From the NCBI RefSeq assembly GCF_018831625.1, contig NZ_CP065193.1, positions 1,054,001-1,118,000 of the forward strand: a stretch of 64,000 nt of DNA, in the 5' to 3' direction. Shown here piece after piece: positions 22,444 through 34,550 of the stretch. Position 1 is the stretch's first letter. Every line of letters begins with the position of its first letter. Both the position numbers and the translations under genes were made by a program. The notes under the pieces were generated by a model. The model worked only from the letters and a program-made list of their open reading frames with translations, was not told where the DNA came from and ran no database searches. Source of the stretch: Spiroplasma endosymbiont of 'Nebria riversi'. Lineage in GTDB: Bacteria; Bacillota_I; Bacilli_A; Mycoplasmatales; Nriv7.

Positions 22444-22449
22444 TATAAT
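22444..22449 (+). promoter_or_regulatory. -10 box ahead of AI-2E-family transporter
   Basis: A TATAAT 50 bases upstream of ATG 22499, preceded by TGA (weak extended -10). TTTCTT-type -35 sequence is present but not convincing. Confidence 0.5.
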
Positions 22450-22498
22450 TTTAATTGTAAATTTATTTTTTAAAATATTTTAAGGAACGATTTGTAAA

Positions 22499-24166
22499 AT
22501 GGAAAGAACAGATACTAAAAACATTGAAATAAAAACGAATAATGGTAACAGTAAAGGTAATTCTTCCAAATTTACTATTAGTTTTGACCACAAATGAACA
22601 AGATGATTATTTATAATTTTAATTTGTTTAGTAGTTCTTTTATTATTAAAACTTACAGGTGCTGATCAAATTATTCTTAATATTATTTTAGCCTTTATCC
22701 CCTTAGGATTAGCATTAGCTGTGATTTGAGGTCTCAATCCGTTAATTTATCGTTTGATTAAATTAAAGTTTAATAAAACTGTGGCAAAATATTTAACTTT
22801 TTTTATTTCTCTAATTATTAGTATTTTTATTATTGTTTTTTTGCTTTGATTATTTATTGACCAATTTGTAAGTTTTATTAGTCAGTTCTTAGGTGATAGT
22901 TCAGTTATTAAAGAAAGATTAGACAATTGAAAATGTACAGGAGTTAATCAAAATAAATCACTTTTATCACATATCTTTGGTTTTGCTTATGATACAGAAA
23001 CTGAACAATGACGATTACAAACTAATGTTGATTGAACACCAATAAAAGATAATTGACAAGACATATTGAGTCAAATTAAAACTAAAGCACTTATTGATAA
23101 TAAAGGTGCTTGGGAAATTTTATTAACAAAATTACGCAATGACTATGGTATTTATTTGAATTCAACCAATAAATTTGTTGTTGATTATTTGCGCTATTTA
23201 AAACAACCATCGTTAGATAGTGTTGGTGAATATTTTAAAAATTTATATACTGAAATCAAAGCATGGTTAATAGCAAATAACATTACTATAGATGACAATG
23301 ATTTAAATTTAGTAAATGAAGTTGTAATTAATAATGCAAAAATTGGTGTTGCTTTTGACGCTAACAAATTAGGAAAAATGTATCAGTTACTATTTAGTTT
23401 TGGTGCCACAGCACAATGGTTTTTCTCAGCAACTTTTTTAGTTGATATTATTAATACAATTTATGGTTATACAACAGCCTCCAATTTAACTAATATTTTT
23501 CTTAATCGCTATTTTTGAACGATAGCTAGTATTTTTTATGGTTTATTTATTACGATTATGATTACAATGTTTTTGTTAGGTGGCGATAAATCATTTACTA
23601 ATTTTTTAAAAATGCAATTAATTCCTGGAAAAAATATTAAACGCAAAGAAATTATTGCTAATGCTTTGCAAAAATCTTTATTTGGTTATGGTCGCGAAAT
23701 ATTAATTGATATGAGTTATATGTTTACTTTTACAACTATTATGATAGTTATTGCTGGTTATGTGGCGGGTGGTCCCACATATAAAAGTTCTTTTGCGGTA
23801 TTAGGTTTATTTATGACTTTTGCTAATATTGTCCCTTATGTGGGACCATTTATTGGAATGGTTCCCATTGCTTTAGCGGGAGTGTTAGATGCTTTAGTAG
23901 CGCCATCAGGAACAAATGAATTAGTTAGTTGGGTACCAATGATTGTTGCTGTAGTTGGCGCATTTATTGTTCAATTAATTGAAAATGCTTTTGTTTATCC
24001 AAAAGTTTTTGGACGAGTAACCAAATTACATCCGGTGACAATATTAATGGGAATTTCTATTTTTGGGGCAATTATTGGTATTTGAGGAATAATTATTGCG
24101 GTACCAACAATAGCAACAATTAAAGCAGTTGCTAACGATATTTATAATAAGAAATTGCTTTTATAA
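22499..24166 (+). CDS. AI-2E family transporter (UPF0118 membrane protein)
   Basis: A 555-aa membrane protein of the PF01594 type. Two hydrophobic hairpins lie near the N-terminus, then a soluble insert of over 150 residues (QTNVDWTPIKDN...), then the conserved C-terminal TM block. The block ends in [21 protein letters not shown], which matches the family signature of permease-like AI-2E transporters. Family members export autoinducer-like compounds or act as ion antiporters; which applies here is unknown. The N-terminus is Asn/Ser-rich and cytoplasmic. ATG 22499 follows TAAGGAACG. alaS begins 26 bases after its stop. Confidence 0.85.
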
Positions 24167-24192
24167 ATTTTAAATTAAAGGGGTATAAATTA

Positions 24193-26940
24193 ATGAAATA
24201 CTTAACAACTAGTGAGATTAGACAGAAATTTATTGATTTCTTTATTAAAAAGGGTCATTATGCTTTACCTAGTGCATCATTAATCCCTGTTAATGACAAT
24301 TCATTATTATGAATTAATTCTGGTGTTGCGGCTTTAAAACCGTATTTTGATGGCAGAAAAGCTCCACCTCATCAACGATTAGTAAACTCACAAAAGGCCT
24401 TGCGAACTAATGATATTGAAAATGTTGGTTACACAGCAAGACATCATACTTTATTTGAAATGCTAGGTAATTTTTCAATTGGTGATTATTTTAAAAAAGA
24501 GGCTATTGTTTTTGCTTGAGAATTTTTAACTAGTAAACAATGATTAGGTATTGATGCTAATAAACTGATTGTTACTGTTTTTATAGATGATACTGATACC
24601 ATTAAAATTTGAAAAGAAGTTATTGGTTTAGATTCAAATCGGATTATTTTAGGGAGTCGTGATACCAACTTTTGAGATATGGGTCAGGGTCCTTGTGGTC
24701 CAAATACGGAAATTTTTTATGATTGGGGAACTGCTTGAGATAAAGAAAACTATGGTTTGAAGTTATTGCAAGATGATATTGAAAATGATCGTTATTTAGA
24801 AATTTGAAATATTGTTTTTTCAGACAGTAATAATGATGGGCAAGGTAATTATCACGATTTACCTCGTAAAAATATTGATACAGGAGCAGGTTTAGAACGA
24901 TTGGCTTGTATAATTCAAGAAGTACCTACTAATTTTGAAACTGATTTATTTTTACCGATAATTGAAGGCATTACTAAATTAGTTAAAGTTTCTTATGTTC
25001 CAAATAATATTTTTGAAAAACCTAATGAACAAACAAAAATTAATGTTGCGTTTAAAGTTATTAGTGACCATATTAGAGCGATTTCTTTTGCTATTGGTGA
25101 TGGTGTTTTTCCTAGTAATAAAGATCGCGGTTATGTTATTCGCCGTTTAATTCGTCGAGCAATGGTTTATGGTCATAAATTGAATATTAATGAACCATTT
25201 TTATATAAATTAGTTATTATTGTTGTTAACTTGATGAAAGATTATTATCCTCATTTAGAAGCAAAACAAGAGATTATTACTAGTACTGTTAAAAAGGAAG
25301 AAGAAAAGTTTTTTAATAATCTAAAACAAGGTCTTAATCATTTTAATGAAATGCTAATTGAAGAAAAAACAATTACGGCTGAAAATGCTTTTAAACTATA
25401 TGATACTTATGGTTTTCCGATTGATTTAACTATTGAGTTAGCAAGTGAAAAAAAAATTACTATTGATTTAGTAAGATATAATGAATTATTAGAAGAACAA
25501 AGAAAAGATGCGCGTAATGCACGAAGTAATCAACAAATTGAAGCGATGGATATGCAAAATAAATTATTATTAGATTTAAAAACTCCTAGCATTTTTATTG
25601 GTTACAAAGTAGAAGAAAATCCGCAAGCTAAAGTCGTAGCTTTATTTTATGGTGAAGAAATGTTAACATCAGTTAAAGATGATATTGTTGATGTGATACT
25701 TGATGCCACACCATTTTATGCTGAAAAAGGTGGTCAAGCTAACGATACAGGAATAATTAGTAATGCCGCAATGCTTGGTGAAGTTATTGATGTCAAATTA
25801 GCACCCAATAAGCAACATATTCATCGGATCAAAGTTAATGGTACTTTAAAAACTAATGATATTGTTTGTGCTGTTATTAATCATCATCATCGTAATTATG
25901 GAATGAAAAATCACTCGGGAACTCATTTATTGCATTCAGCGATTAGAGAAATTTTAGGTGCTGATGCCATGCAAATTGGTTCACTTAATAACTATCAATA
26001 TTTACGACTAGATATTGCTTACAATAAAGAAATTACAACCCAAAATTTACAAGCTATTAATGATTTAGTTACTAAATGAATTGCGCAAAATGATAGTTGT
26101 GAAATTTATATTACTAGTTATGATGAAGCAATTAAAATGAAAGCTATGGCTTTTTTTAACGAGAAATATGACAAAGAAGTTCGTGTTGTTAAGTTTGGTA
26201 ATTATTCTATTGAATTATGTGGGGGAACGCATGTTAAATATACAGGTGATATTGAACAATTATTAATTACTAGTATTGAATCCAAAGGAACTGGTATTTA
26301 TCGTTTTCAAGCTTTAACATCAAAACAAACAATTAATAATTATTATGATGAACAAATTAAAGATTTAAAAACAAAAAGTGCTGAAAAATTCGCAAAATAT
26401 AATAAAAATTTATTAACAGATAGTTATCTTGAACAACTATTTAATACCGTTACTAGTATGAATAATATTAGTAATGATATATGAAAACAATTGCGTACAT
26501 TATATTATGAACTTCAAATTGCTTTTAAAAAATGAGAAAAAAAAGCTGAACAAAAACTAATTAAAGAACAAATTAATCAATATCAAAATCTGGAAATTAT
26601 TTCATTGCCAACATATAATATTTTAATTTATCAATTTAATGATCTTGCGATTGCTACCTTAAAGTTATTAGCGGATAAATATCGGTTATTAGATAATAAA
26701 TTAGTAATTATTTTTACTAATAAAAATATTAATACAAAAAATTCGTTATTAATAGTTGTTAGTGAATCTTTAATTAAAGAAGGATTAAGTGCCATTACAA
26801 TTGTTAAATCTTTAACAAAACAATGTCAAGGTTCTGGTGGCGGAAATATGCAATTAGCTTTAGGTGGATTTAATAATAAAATAAAAATGCAAGAATTATT
26901 ACAACAATTAAAACAAGAAGATGCGTTATGAAATATTTAG
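24193..26940 (+). CDS. alaS: Alanyl-tRNA synthetase
   Basis: Charges tRNA-Ala and edits mischarged Ser/Gly. The 915-aa protein has a class II catalytic domain at the N-terminus ([40 protein letters not shown]). The editing domain has zinc motifs HSGTHLLH and CGGTH. The C-Ala domain ends in [13 protein letters not shown]. Trp codons are mostly TGA, and the last residues read ALWNI before TAG 26938. The start of ruvX (ATG 26928) lies within the alaS end, a 13-base overlap, indicating translational coupling. The start is ATG 24193 behind AAAGGGGTATAAATTA. Confidence 0.97.
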
Positions 26941-27365
26941 GCTTAGATGTAGGTAGCAAAACAATTGGTTTAGCTATTGGTCAAGGAATTATTAGTTTAT
27001 CAAAAACAACAATTAATTTTCCTGAATATAATTTTTCTCAAGCTATTAATTTAGTATTACAATTTATTAAACAAGAAAATCCTGATATAATTATTGTTGG
27101 TCATCCCTTAAATATGAATGGAAATAAAAGTAGAACAACAATAATGGTTGAAGATTTTGTTTTGCAACTAAAAACAAAAACTAATTGCAAAATTATTTTA
27201 TGAGATGAAAGATTAACATCACGATCGGCTAATCAAATAATGATAATGGCTAATGTTTCACGGAAAAAACGAAAAATGAATAAAGATAAATTAGCAGCTC
27301 AATTAATTTTACAAAACTATTTTGATTATTTACAGCATCTTGCAAAAACAAAAAAAGACAAATAA
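26928..27365 (+). CDS. ruvX: RuvX/YqgF family RNase H-like protein
   Basis: A 145-aa protein with an RNase H-like fold: first Asp in [13 protein letters not shown], second acidic site in WDERLTS and third Asp in NKDKLAAQLIL. The family was first described as a putative Holliday-junction resolvase and is also linked to 16S rRNA 5'-end processing. It directly overlaps alaS, as in many Firmicutes (alaS-yrrK order). The length is typical. Confidence 0.92.
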
Positions 27366-27370
27366 TATAT

Positions 27371-27378
27371 GTTATAAT
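27371..27378 (+). promoter_or_regulatory. greA promoter -10
   Basis: A TATGTTATAAT extended -10 (TATAAT 27373-27378), 27 bases before the greA ATG and directly behind the ruvX stop, with AAGGAG as ribosome site at 27391-27396. Confidence 0.6.
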
Positions 27379-27404
27379 ACATATTAAATAAAGGAGACAA
27401 AGTA

Positions 27405-27893
27405 ATGGAAGATAATAATAACAATAATGAAATTTTGTTAACTAAAGAAGGTAAAGAAGAATTAAATCAAGAATTAAATGAGTTAATCAATATTATTCGT
27501 CCACAAGTAATTAAAGAATTAGTTGAAGCACGAAACCAAGGTGACTTATCAGAAAATGCTGAGTATGAATCAGCAAGAAATCGCCAAGCTGAAGTTGAAG
27601 GTCGAATTAAAGAAATTGAAGATACTTTAGCACGAGCTAAAGTTATTGCTACTGATCGTCAAGGAACTAAAACCATTAGAATTGGTTCAATAGTAACTAT
27701 TCTTAATTTAGAAACTAATGATAAATCAACATTTAAAATTGTTGGTACTGTGGAGGCTGATCCTTTTGAAAATAAAATTTCTAATGAGACTCCCTTAGTT
27801 AAAGCCATTTTTGATCACAGTGTTAATGATATTGTTGAAATTAAAGGTAAAGAAACAAAATATAAAGTTAAAATTTTAGAAATTGGAAAATAA
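27405..27893 (+). CDS. greA: Transcription elongation factor GreA
   Basis: Rescues backtracked RNA polymerase by stimulating transcript cleavage. The 162 residues consist of an N-terminal coiled coil with the tip acidic residues in ARNQGDLSENAEYESA (the Asp and Glu that enter the polymerase channel), and a C-terminal FKBP-like domain ending in VKILEIG. An Asn-rich insertion follows the start (MEDNNNNNE). Length is standard. Confidence 0.96.
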   Translation: MEDNNNNNEILLTKEGKEELNQELNELINIIRPQVIKELVEARNQGDLSENAEYESARNRQAEVEGRIKEIEDTLARAKVIATDRQGTKTIRIGSIVTILNLETNDKSTFKIVGTVEADPFENKISNETPLVKAIFDHSVNDIVEIKGKETKYKVKILEIGK

Positions 27894-27920
27894 AATATTA
27901 AATATTAAATATTAAATATT
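27893..27920 (+). repeat. 7-bp tandem repeat (AAATATT)x4
   Basis: Four perfect head-to-tail copies of AAATATT begin at the last base of the greA stop and lie 36 bases ahead of the next gene. Confidence 0.9.
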
Positions 27921-27955
27921 AAAAATTTAAAGTAGTGGATTTTTGGAGTGATATC

Positions 27956-28252
27956 GTGAAGTTAACTGTTCTGACAAATAAAAGTGGTACCTTGAAAATT
28001 AGTCAATTAGTTATTAAAAAATTATTAATTTCATATTTAAAATCATTTCCAGCATTAGATACTCAGAGAAAAAATATTAAAATTAATTTTTTTAGTGAAC
28101 AATGAGTGGTATCAATAGTTTTAAAAGTAAATAAAGAGACAAATTTAGAAACTCTTTGCGAACATTTACAAAACCACATTATTAATAATATTAACGAATC
28201 AATATTGATTAAACCCAATAATATTCACTTTATTGTCAGTGTTGCCAAATAA
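27956..28252 (+). CDS. Conserved small protein, possibly Asp23-like
   Basis: A 98-aa protein starting at GTG 27956 behind GGAGTG. There is no signal or TM. Its second half (VVSIVLKVNKETNLETL..., ending HFIVSVAK) has the alternating beta-alpha pattern of the Asp23/alkaline-shock fold and is similar in layout to the protein at 40196-40528. It sits 12 bases upstream of the FtsX-type permease and is probably co-transcribed with it. The identification is weak. Confidence 0.6.
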
Positions 28253-28264
28253 GGGGTTAGGTAG

Positions 28265-31200
28265 ATGTTTGTTCTTTTAAAAAACTCTTTTCGTTCTATT
28301 AAGAAACGATTTTTACAATATATTGGTTTACTAATTTTGCTGGTGCTAGCAATTAGCATTTTTAGTGCCATGTTTGCTAACAATCAACAAATTACATCAA
28401 AATATGATTTAATCTATAAAAATCCTTTGCGACCAACACATCATATCTCTAATCCCTCAGAATTAAAGTTAATTAATAATAGTAGCAATACAACTATTGA
28501 TTTGACAGAACACCCTAAACATTATCTTTTTGAAAATAATAATGCTAAATTAATGCTAATGTTAGCAAAACTTGAAAATGAAGGTTTTAATTGTCAAATT
28601 GAAAATCAAAATGAACAAGAACCTTCTATTGATCCAATGCTTTGTTCAATCCATTTAATTGTTATTACTCAAAATAAAGATAGTGATAAAGTTCCACTTC
28701 GTGAAACTAGCATTCGTAATTGGCGAATTTTAATGGCAGCAAACTCTAAAAATATTAAAAGTTCATTATTTTTTAAAGAACGCATCCAAAATAATAATGG
28801 TCAGGAATTTGATATTGTTCCTAATTTTGATTTAGAAAATATTGGATTAATTAATAATAATCCTATTAGTATTGTTAAAGGGCGAATTCCGATAAGAAAT
28901 GATGAAATTGTTATTAGTGAGACTTATAGTTATGTCCATAATATTAAAATTAATGATTCATTTATAATTAAAAATAATAAATTTATTGTTGTCGGTATTG
29001 GAAATAGTTATACAACAAAGTTTATTCAAAAAAATAGTTTGATTCAAACAGTAATCCTCGAACAGTTAAGTCCTAAAGATAATGGCGTAATTTATACTAC
29101 CCTTGATCTTTTATTTGATGATCATTTTTGTAATGATACTAAAAGTAGTTTTGAAAATTCTAATATTTATTTAACAATTAGTGGTGATGAAGTTCAAGCT
29201 CAAAAAGATATTTACAAGCAATTAAAAGAAAAAACTTTAATTGAAGATGTTAATAAAAATTTTATTAAAGTTATAAGTGATGAATTAATAAGTAATTTAA
29301 TTATTCAAAGTATTGTTTTTATTGCTTTAACTTTTATTTCAATGTCAGCATTAGTTTTAATTGTATCTTTTTTTATTCGTAAAGAAATTAATGACCAACG
29401 CACTCAAATTGGAATTTTAAAATCATTTGGTTATAAAGGTTGACAAATTTCGTTTAATTTTATTGGTTCAATTTTTATTATTACATCTTTAGCGGCTATT
29501 TTAGGATTTGGAATTTCATTGTTATTTCAAAAGCAATTTTCGGGAGCAATGTTAATTTATAATTTTGGCATTGTAACGATTTATTTTGATATTAAAATTT
29601 TATTAATATTTTTTATCTTTTTACCATTGTTATTTACTTTTGTTTGTTGAGGGTTAACAACCTTTCTTTTACGAATGCCTGTACTACAATTAATTTATGC
29701 TTCCAATAGTAGTAAAGGTTATTTAGCAGCACATTTTTTTAAAGCATTAGTAGTTAAATTTCCGTTTTCATTTCGTCTTTCAGTAGCATTTTTTACTAAA
29801 TCATTTGGAAAATGATTAGTAAGTGGTAGTATTTTGTTATTAGCTTCGTTTATTTTATTTTTACAATATTTAACTGTGGATACAATGAATCATAAAATTG
29901 ATAGTTTTCATTCCGAATGAAAAGTTGCTGGCAGTAACAGCTATAATGAACAATATCGTAATATTACTGATTATGACCAATTTAATGCTAACAATACAAA
30001 ACAATCAGCAACGACTGCTTATTTTTACAATCAACAATATGAATATATTGCTTTACAAGATATAATTGATCCTCAGACATCTAATGTTTATAACCACAAT
30101 TCAAATAGAGAATTTACATATTATCTCGTTGATTGACAAGATGAAGAAATAAAACCTGATGCTAAAAAAGCAACTATTTATTGTGTTTTTAATACTATTG
30201 ACAATGAGAAGTTAAAAGAAATTTTCGGTGACGTTGAGAAAATTGTAAATGAAAATACTAATATTAGTCTTATTCAAATATTTCAAAAGTTAGATGTTTA
30301 TCAACAAAACCAACTTATGAAATGATTTAATCGTCTTAAAGCGTTACAAATAAAAATTCCTGAACGATATAAATTTAATGTTAGTAGTGACACGATAGCT
30401 ATTATTTTAAAAAATCGGAAATTAATTATTGAACTTAGTAAAAAAATACCATCTGAATTTAATTTTAAAGACATTATGAGTTTTTTAAACATTATTGATG
30501 ATTTTAAAAATACCAATATTAATATTAATATTGAAAATATTGATTTAACCCTTAATTATGTAGAATATGATAATACACAAGATTATTTGCTGAATCGTTA
30601 TTATTTCAATATTCCCCCCAAATTAAAAGCGATTCAAAAGATTAATTCAGGATTTAATGCCTTTGTTTATGGTGTAAATCAAAAATCTTTTCAAGACATA
30701 TTAAATATTAAACATAGTGGCCAATACATTGATCAACTTTACTTTAATAATCCTAATGATTATGATGTTAAGCGTCGCATATTACCAGTTCTTGTTTCTC
30801 GTAGTTATGCTGAATATTATCAGCATCAATATCAAGTCGGTGATATTATTAATAATTTTAATATGTTTTGAATTAAAGATATGAATATTAAAATTGTTGG
30901 TATTATTGATAATGCTACCGATGGATGAACTATTGTCACTAATGAAAAAATAATTACGAAATATTTTGTTTATCGTGAAGCTATTAAGAATGGTGACAAT
31001 TATGACATTATTGATGTTAATAAAGAAGGTAATGATTTTCAAAATAATAATTTTTATAACTTTATAATGGGGAAAAATGAAGTATTACAACCCTTACGGT
31101 CAATGGGACTTTATTATGAAAGAGATAGTATTCCGATTGTCACAATTGGTAGTATTAGTAATAACAACAATAAAAACAATTTAGTAAGACCACCATTAAT

Positions 31201-31711
31201 AAAAGAAGAACCTAACATCCCAACATTAGGAATTAAGAATACTGCTAATTTTAATAGCATTCTTATTATTCGTTTAGCAAAAGACGGTATTACTAATCTT
31301 TTAAATATCATTAGTAGTGTTTTAGATACAATTCGTTATGTAACCTTAATAGTAGTAATTATTGTTTTAATTTTATTAGTTTCAATGATTATTGATGATA
31401 ATATTTTTATTATTGCGACAATGAAAATTCTTGGTTATCATATTAAGCAAATTGTTAGTTTAATTATTGGTTGGTATTTAATTGCTGTTATTCTTTTCTT
31501 TGCTGGTGGTGTAGGGCTTTCATTTTTAACTTGATATATTGTGGGTGCTTATATATTTAAACTCTCAGGAATTATGTATCTAACTCATATTTCATTAATT
31601 TCTTTATTATTAACAGTTGGCATTGTATTATTTATTCTTCTAATAACATACTTTATTTCAATTTTTATTATTCAAAGAAAAGATGTTCTCATCTTACAAA
31701 AAACATCATAG
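28265..31711 (+). CDS. FtsX-type ABC transporter permease, 1148 aa
   Basis: A very large membrane protein with one N-terminal TM, a 300-residue extracytoplasmic region, a three-TM FtsX/MacB-type block (about residues 345-485, with QRTQIGILKSFGYKGWQ), a second extracytoplasmic region of about 470 residues, and a C-terminal FtsX block (about residues 1015-1140, with IATMKILGYHIKQI). These repeated blocks are typical of Mollicute lipoprotein-release or peptide-export permeases. No ATPase gene lies next to it, so the partner must be elsewhere. A second, truncated permease of related N-terminal layout lies at 36403-36759. The frame is uninterrupted with TGA as Trp. Confidence 0.85.
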
Positions 31712-31838
31712 AAAAAACTAGTTTAAACAAAAAAAGATTAGCAATTTTTATAAAAATAAAAAATAACCTTGCTATTTTAATTTGAATATTCCATAATACT
31801 TTTATGAGAATTGAAAATCATCAGTTTTTTAAAATTTT

Positions 31839-32983
31839 TTTTAATTTTGTAGAAAAACCTTGATATTTATTGAATATACTTAATTTTAGGTATATTTTTA
31901 ATATGATAGAGGTGGATAATAATTATGGAAAAAATAATTCAAGAACTAGTAAATATTTTAACAGATGATCAATTTTTAGAATTTTATGAAAAAGTCAAAC
32001 AACAAGCAGAATTAATAAAAAAACAAAAACGTTTAAATGAAATTGATCAAAAATTTAGAGCACAAGGTATTAAATGCCCTAAATGTGAATCTTACCATCG
32101 CGTTAAAAATGGACATAATCCAGAAGGAAAACAAAAATATTTATGTAAAAATTGCCGTGCAAGTTTTGACGTTTTTCGTAATCATTTTATTTATTGAAGT
32201 CATTTAAATTATGAACAATGAAATTTATTGATTCAAATTTCATTGCTGGGGCAATCTAGTAAAAAAATTTCTCGTTTTATTAAAATTACATTAAAAACTG
32301 CTTGATATAATCGTCAAAAATTAATGAAATCAAAACAATTAGAAAATACCCAATTAAAATTTAAAAAATTATCTGGTAAAATACAAATCGATGAAACATT
32401 TATTAAAGAAATTCATAAAGGAAATTTCAAACATAAAACTGATCCACGAAGAATTCACCTTGACCCATCCGCAACTAATACTAAATGCTGTATTCAAATG
32501 GAAGTTTATAATAATAACAATATTTATGTTAAATCCACAAACACCAAACGTTTACAAAAACAATGAGTTATTGAAAATATGAACAAAGAATTAATTAACC
32601 AAAATTCAATTATTACTTCTGATATGCAAAAATTATATTTTTTAGTAGCAAAACAAACAAATTCTACTTTATGTGTAACTAAAACAACAATTAATCCTGA
32701 AGCTAGTTATCGTAACTTAAATAAAATCAGTAAATTACAATCTAGTCTTAAAGAAGTCTTAATTCATTATCACGCGTTAGGTTTTACTAATATTCAAAAT
32801 TATTTAAATCTCTGAAAATGAAAATACCAACATAAGGGTTTAACTCCAAACCAACAAACAGCGGTATTATATTTTAATGTATAAAAAATTAAAGTAAAAA
32901 TAGTAATTTTACATAAAAGCCTTTTAAAATTATCAAGTTGATGATTTTTTTTATTTTATCAAGAGTTTTCGACAAAATTAAAA
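31839..32983 (+). mobile_element. IS1595-like copy 8, intact, 8-bp target duplication
   Basis: A 1145-bp element with TIRs and the direct repeat AAAATTTT at 31831-31838 and 32984-32991. It is the only copy in the window whose transposase frame is full length. It inserted into the T-rich region downstream of the permease. Confidence 0.93.
31925..32884 (+). CDS. IS1595-like transposase, intact 319 aa
   Basis: An N-terminal helical region is followed by a zinc ribbon (C51, C54, C74, C77) and a DDE/N core with Asp156 in IQIDETF and Asp233 in TSDMQ. The C-terminus ends LTPNQQTAVLYFNV. No internal TAA or TAG; all TGA are at Trp positions (YWSHL, QWNLL). Ribosome site AGAGGTGG lies 11 bases before the ATG. 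The family assignment rests on the zinc ribbon plus IDET motif, the 8-bp duplications and the element size. The third catalytic residue is not obvious to me. Confidence 0.88.
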
Positions 32984-33042
32984 AAAATTTTTAAAAAGCT
33001 ATAGCAGTTCAGGAATGTACTATGCAATAAAAAAGGAAGTAA

Positions 33043-33074
33043 AATGACTTAAATTTTAATTAAAATTTAAGTCA
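33043..33074 (+). terminator. Palindromic terminator split by IS150-like copy 3
   Basis: ATGACTTAAATTTTAA and its exact reverse complement form a 32-bp perfect palindrome. The IS150-like element starts two bases later, and beyond its far end the chromosome resumes with TTTTTT. Without the IS this would be a textbook hairpin plus T-run. Confidence 0.75.
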
Positions 33075-33156
33075 TTGGATAGGTTACAATAAGTTGGACC
33101 ATATTTATGTGGACTTTAAAATAAAATAAAATTATTAAGAAAGCAGGAAGATAAAA

Positions 33157-33432
33157 ATGGAGAAAAACTCATATTTAAATGAATTTAAAAAACAAATTGT
33201 CATGCTTTATCAAAACGGAAAAAGCATTGTTGAAATTATTAAAGAATACGGAATTTCAAAATCAGCCGTATATCAGTGAATTGAAAATTTTAATAATTTT
33301 GGGTCATTTAAAGTGCAAGATAATCGCACTGTCGAAGAAAATGAATTAATTTACTTGCGAAAAGAAAACCAACAATTACGAATGGAAAATAATATTTTAA
33401 AGCAAGCAGCATTGATAATTGGCAAAAAATAG
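33157..33432 (+). CDS. IS150-like orfA, copy 3
   Basis: 91 aa, HTH plus zipper helix, starting [13 protein letters not shown]. Differences from other copies are single substitutions (Asp to Asn in MENNILKQ). The TAG stop is preceded by six A, as elsewhere. Confidence 0.82.
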
Positions 33433-33464
33433 GCATTATTAACAATAATAAAGAAAAATATTCC

Positions 33465-34265
33465 GTGCTAAAAATGTATCAAATATTAAAAATAGCAAAA
33501 TCAACATATTATTATCAAACTAATAATTGTGTTAAGTATGATGTTAATAATTATGAAGAAGAAGTTATCGGTGCATTTAATAAAAATCGTAAAATTTATG
33601 GTGCCCGTAAAATTAAAGCTGTTTTAATGAGAAAAGATATTATCTTATCACGTCGAAAAATCAGATTCCTTATGATCAAAAATAATTTGGTTTCTAAATA
33701 CACCAAATTAAAATATCGTAATCATAAAACAATGGTTAATAATGAACGAATTAGTAATGTTTTAAATCGTCAATTTAATAACAAAAAACCTAATGAAGTT
33801 GTTGTTAGTGATTTAACATATGTGCAAGTTATAGGAAAATGACATTATATTTATTTATTAATTGACTTGTTTAATCGAGAAATAATTGGCTATAGTGCCG
33901 GACCAAACAAAACCGCCGAACTAGTTCAACAAGCTTTTCATAAAATAACACGACCATTAAATAAAATAACTTTATTTCATACTGATCGTGGTAATGAGTT
34001 CAAAAATAAAATCATTGATGAAATTTTAATAACCTTTAATATTAAAAGATCATTGAGTGCGAAGGGTTGTCCTTATGACGATGCTGTGGCTGAAAAAACT
34101 TACAAAACTTTTAAAATATAATTTATCAAGGGTAAAAAATTTGAAAATTTAACACAATTAAAATGCGAATTATTTGATTTTGTTAATTGATACAATAATC
34201 GTAGAATACATGGCAGTTTAAATTATTTAACGCCTGTTGAATTTAGAAAATGACAGTCTATATAA
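33465..34265 (+). pseudogene. IS150-like orfB, premature stop
   Basis: Full-length frame except that ACG GAA is changed to ATA TAA, giving a stop at 34119. It removes the last 48 codons. The E-region reads CPYDDAVAEKTY, with Asn to Asp and Thr to Lys changes beside the catalytic Glu. Confidence 0.85.
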
Positions 34266-34294
34266 AAAGTGTCCAAAAAAGGGTTGCCATACCA

Positions 34295-34550
34295 TTTTTT
34301 GTTCTTTTAATTTTGATTTTTTTAATACAAAGCAAATTAAACATTTTACTATTTCTGCTAAGGTTATTCATACTAATGAGTAACCTATAATCATTAACTT
34401 ACCAATTTCTCCAAAATTTTTAATAAATTTTTGCAAATTTTTAATATCTGTATGTAACAATAAAACTATACTTAAAGATATGAATATAATGTAATTAAGT
34501 ATTATTCATCAATATTTTTTTAAAGAATTAATTAGTTTGTTTAGTTTCAT
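34295..34550 (-). pseudogene. Plectrovirus membrane protein, 3' end cut by IS
   Basis: Starts MKLNKLINSLKKYWW and has two hydrophobic helices. A complete relative of 90 aa is at 48644-48916 (MKSNKLINSLKKYWW). IS150-like copy 3 removes the C-terminus. The start overlaps the end of the preceding gene by 23 bases. Confidence 0.65.

Larger units (their letters stand above)
33076..34294 (+). mobile_element. IS150-like copy 3, full length
   Basis: A 1219-bp element between TGGATAGG and ...GCCATACCA. It separates a terminator stem from its T-run on one side and truncates a phage membrane gene on the other. No 3-4 bp duplication is evident. Confidence 0.9.

Noticed and set aside
27893-27920. AAATATT repeats as a CRISPR-like array
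   Set aside because: Unit is 7 bp with no spacers; it is a simple tandem repeat. No CRISPR array or cas gene is seen anywhere in the window.
31712-31800. Terminator after the large permease
   Set aside because: Only a 6-bp TAGCAA/TTGCTA stem 44 bases apart; too weak to call.
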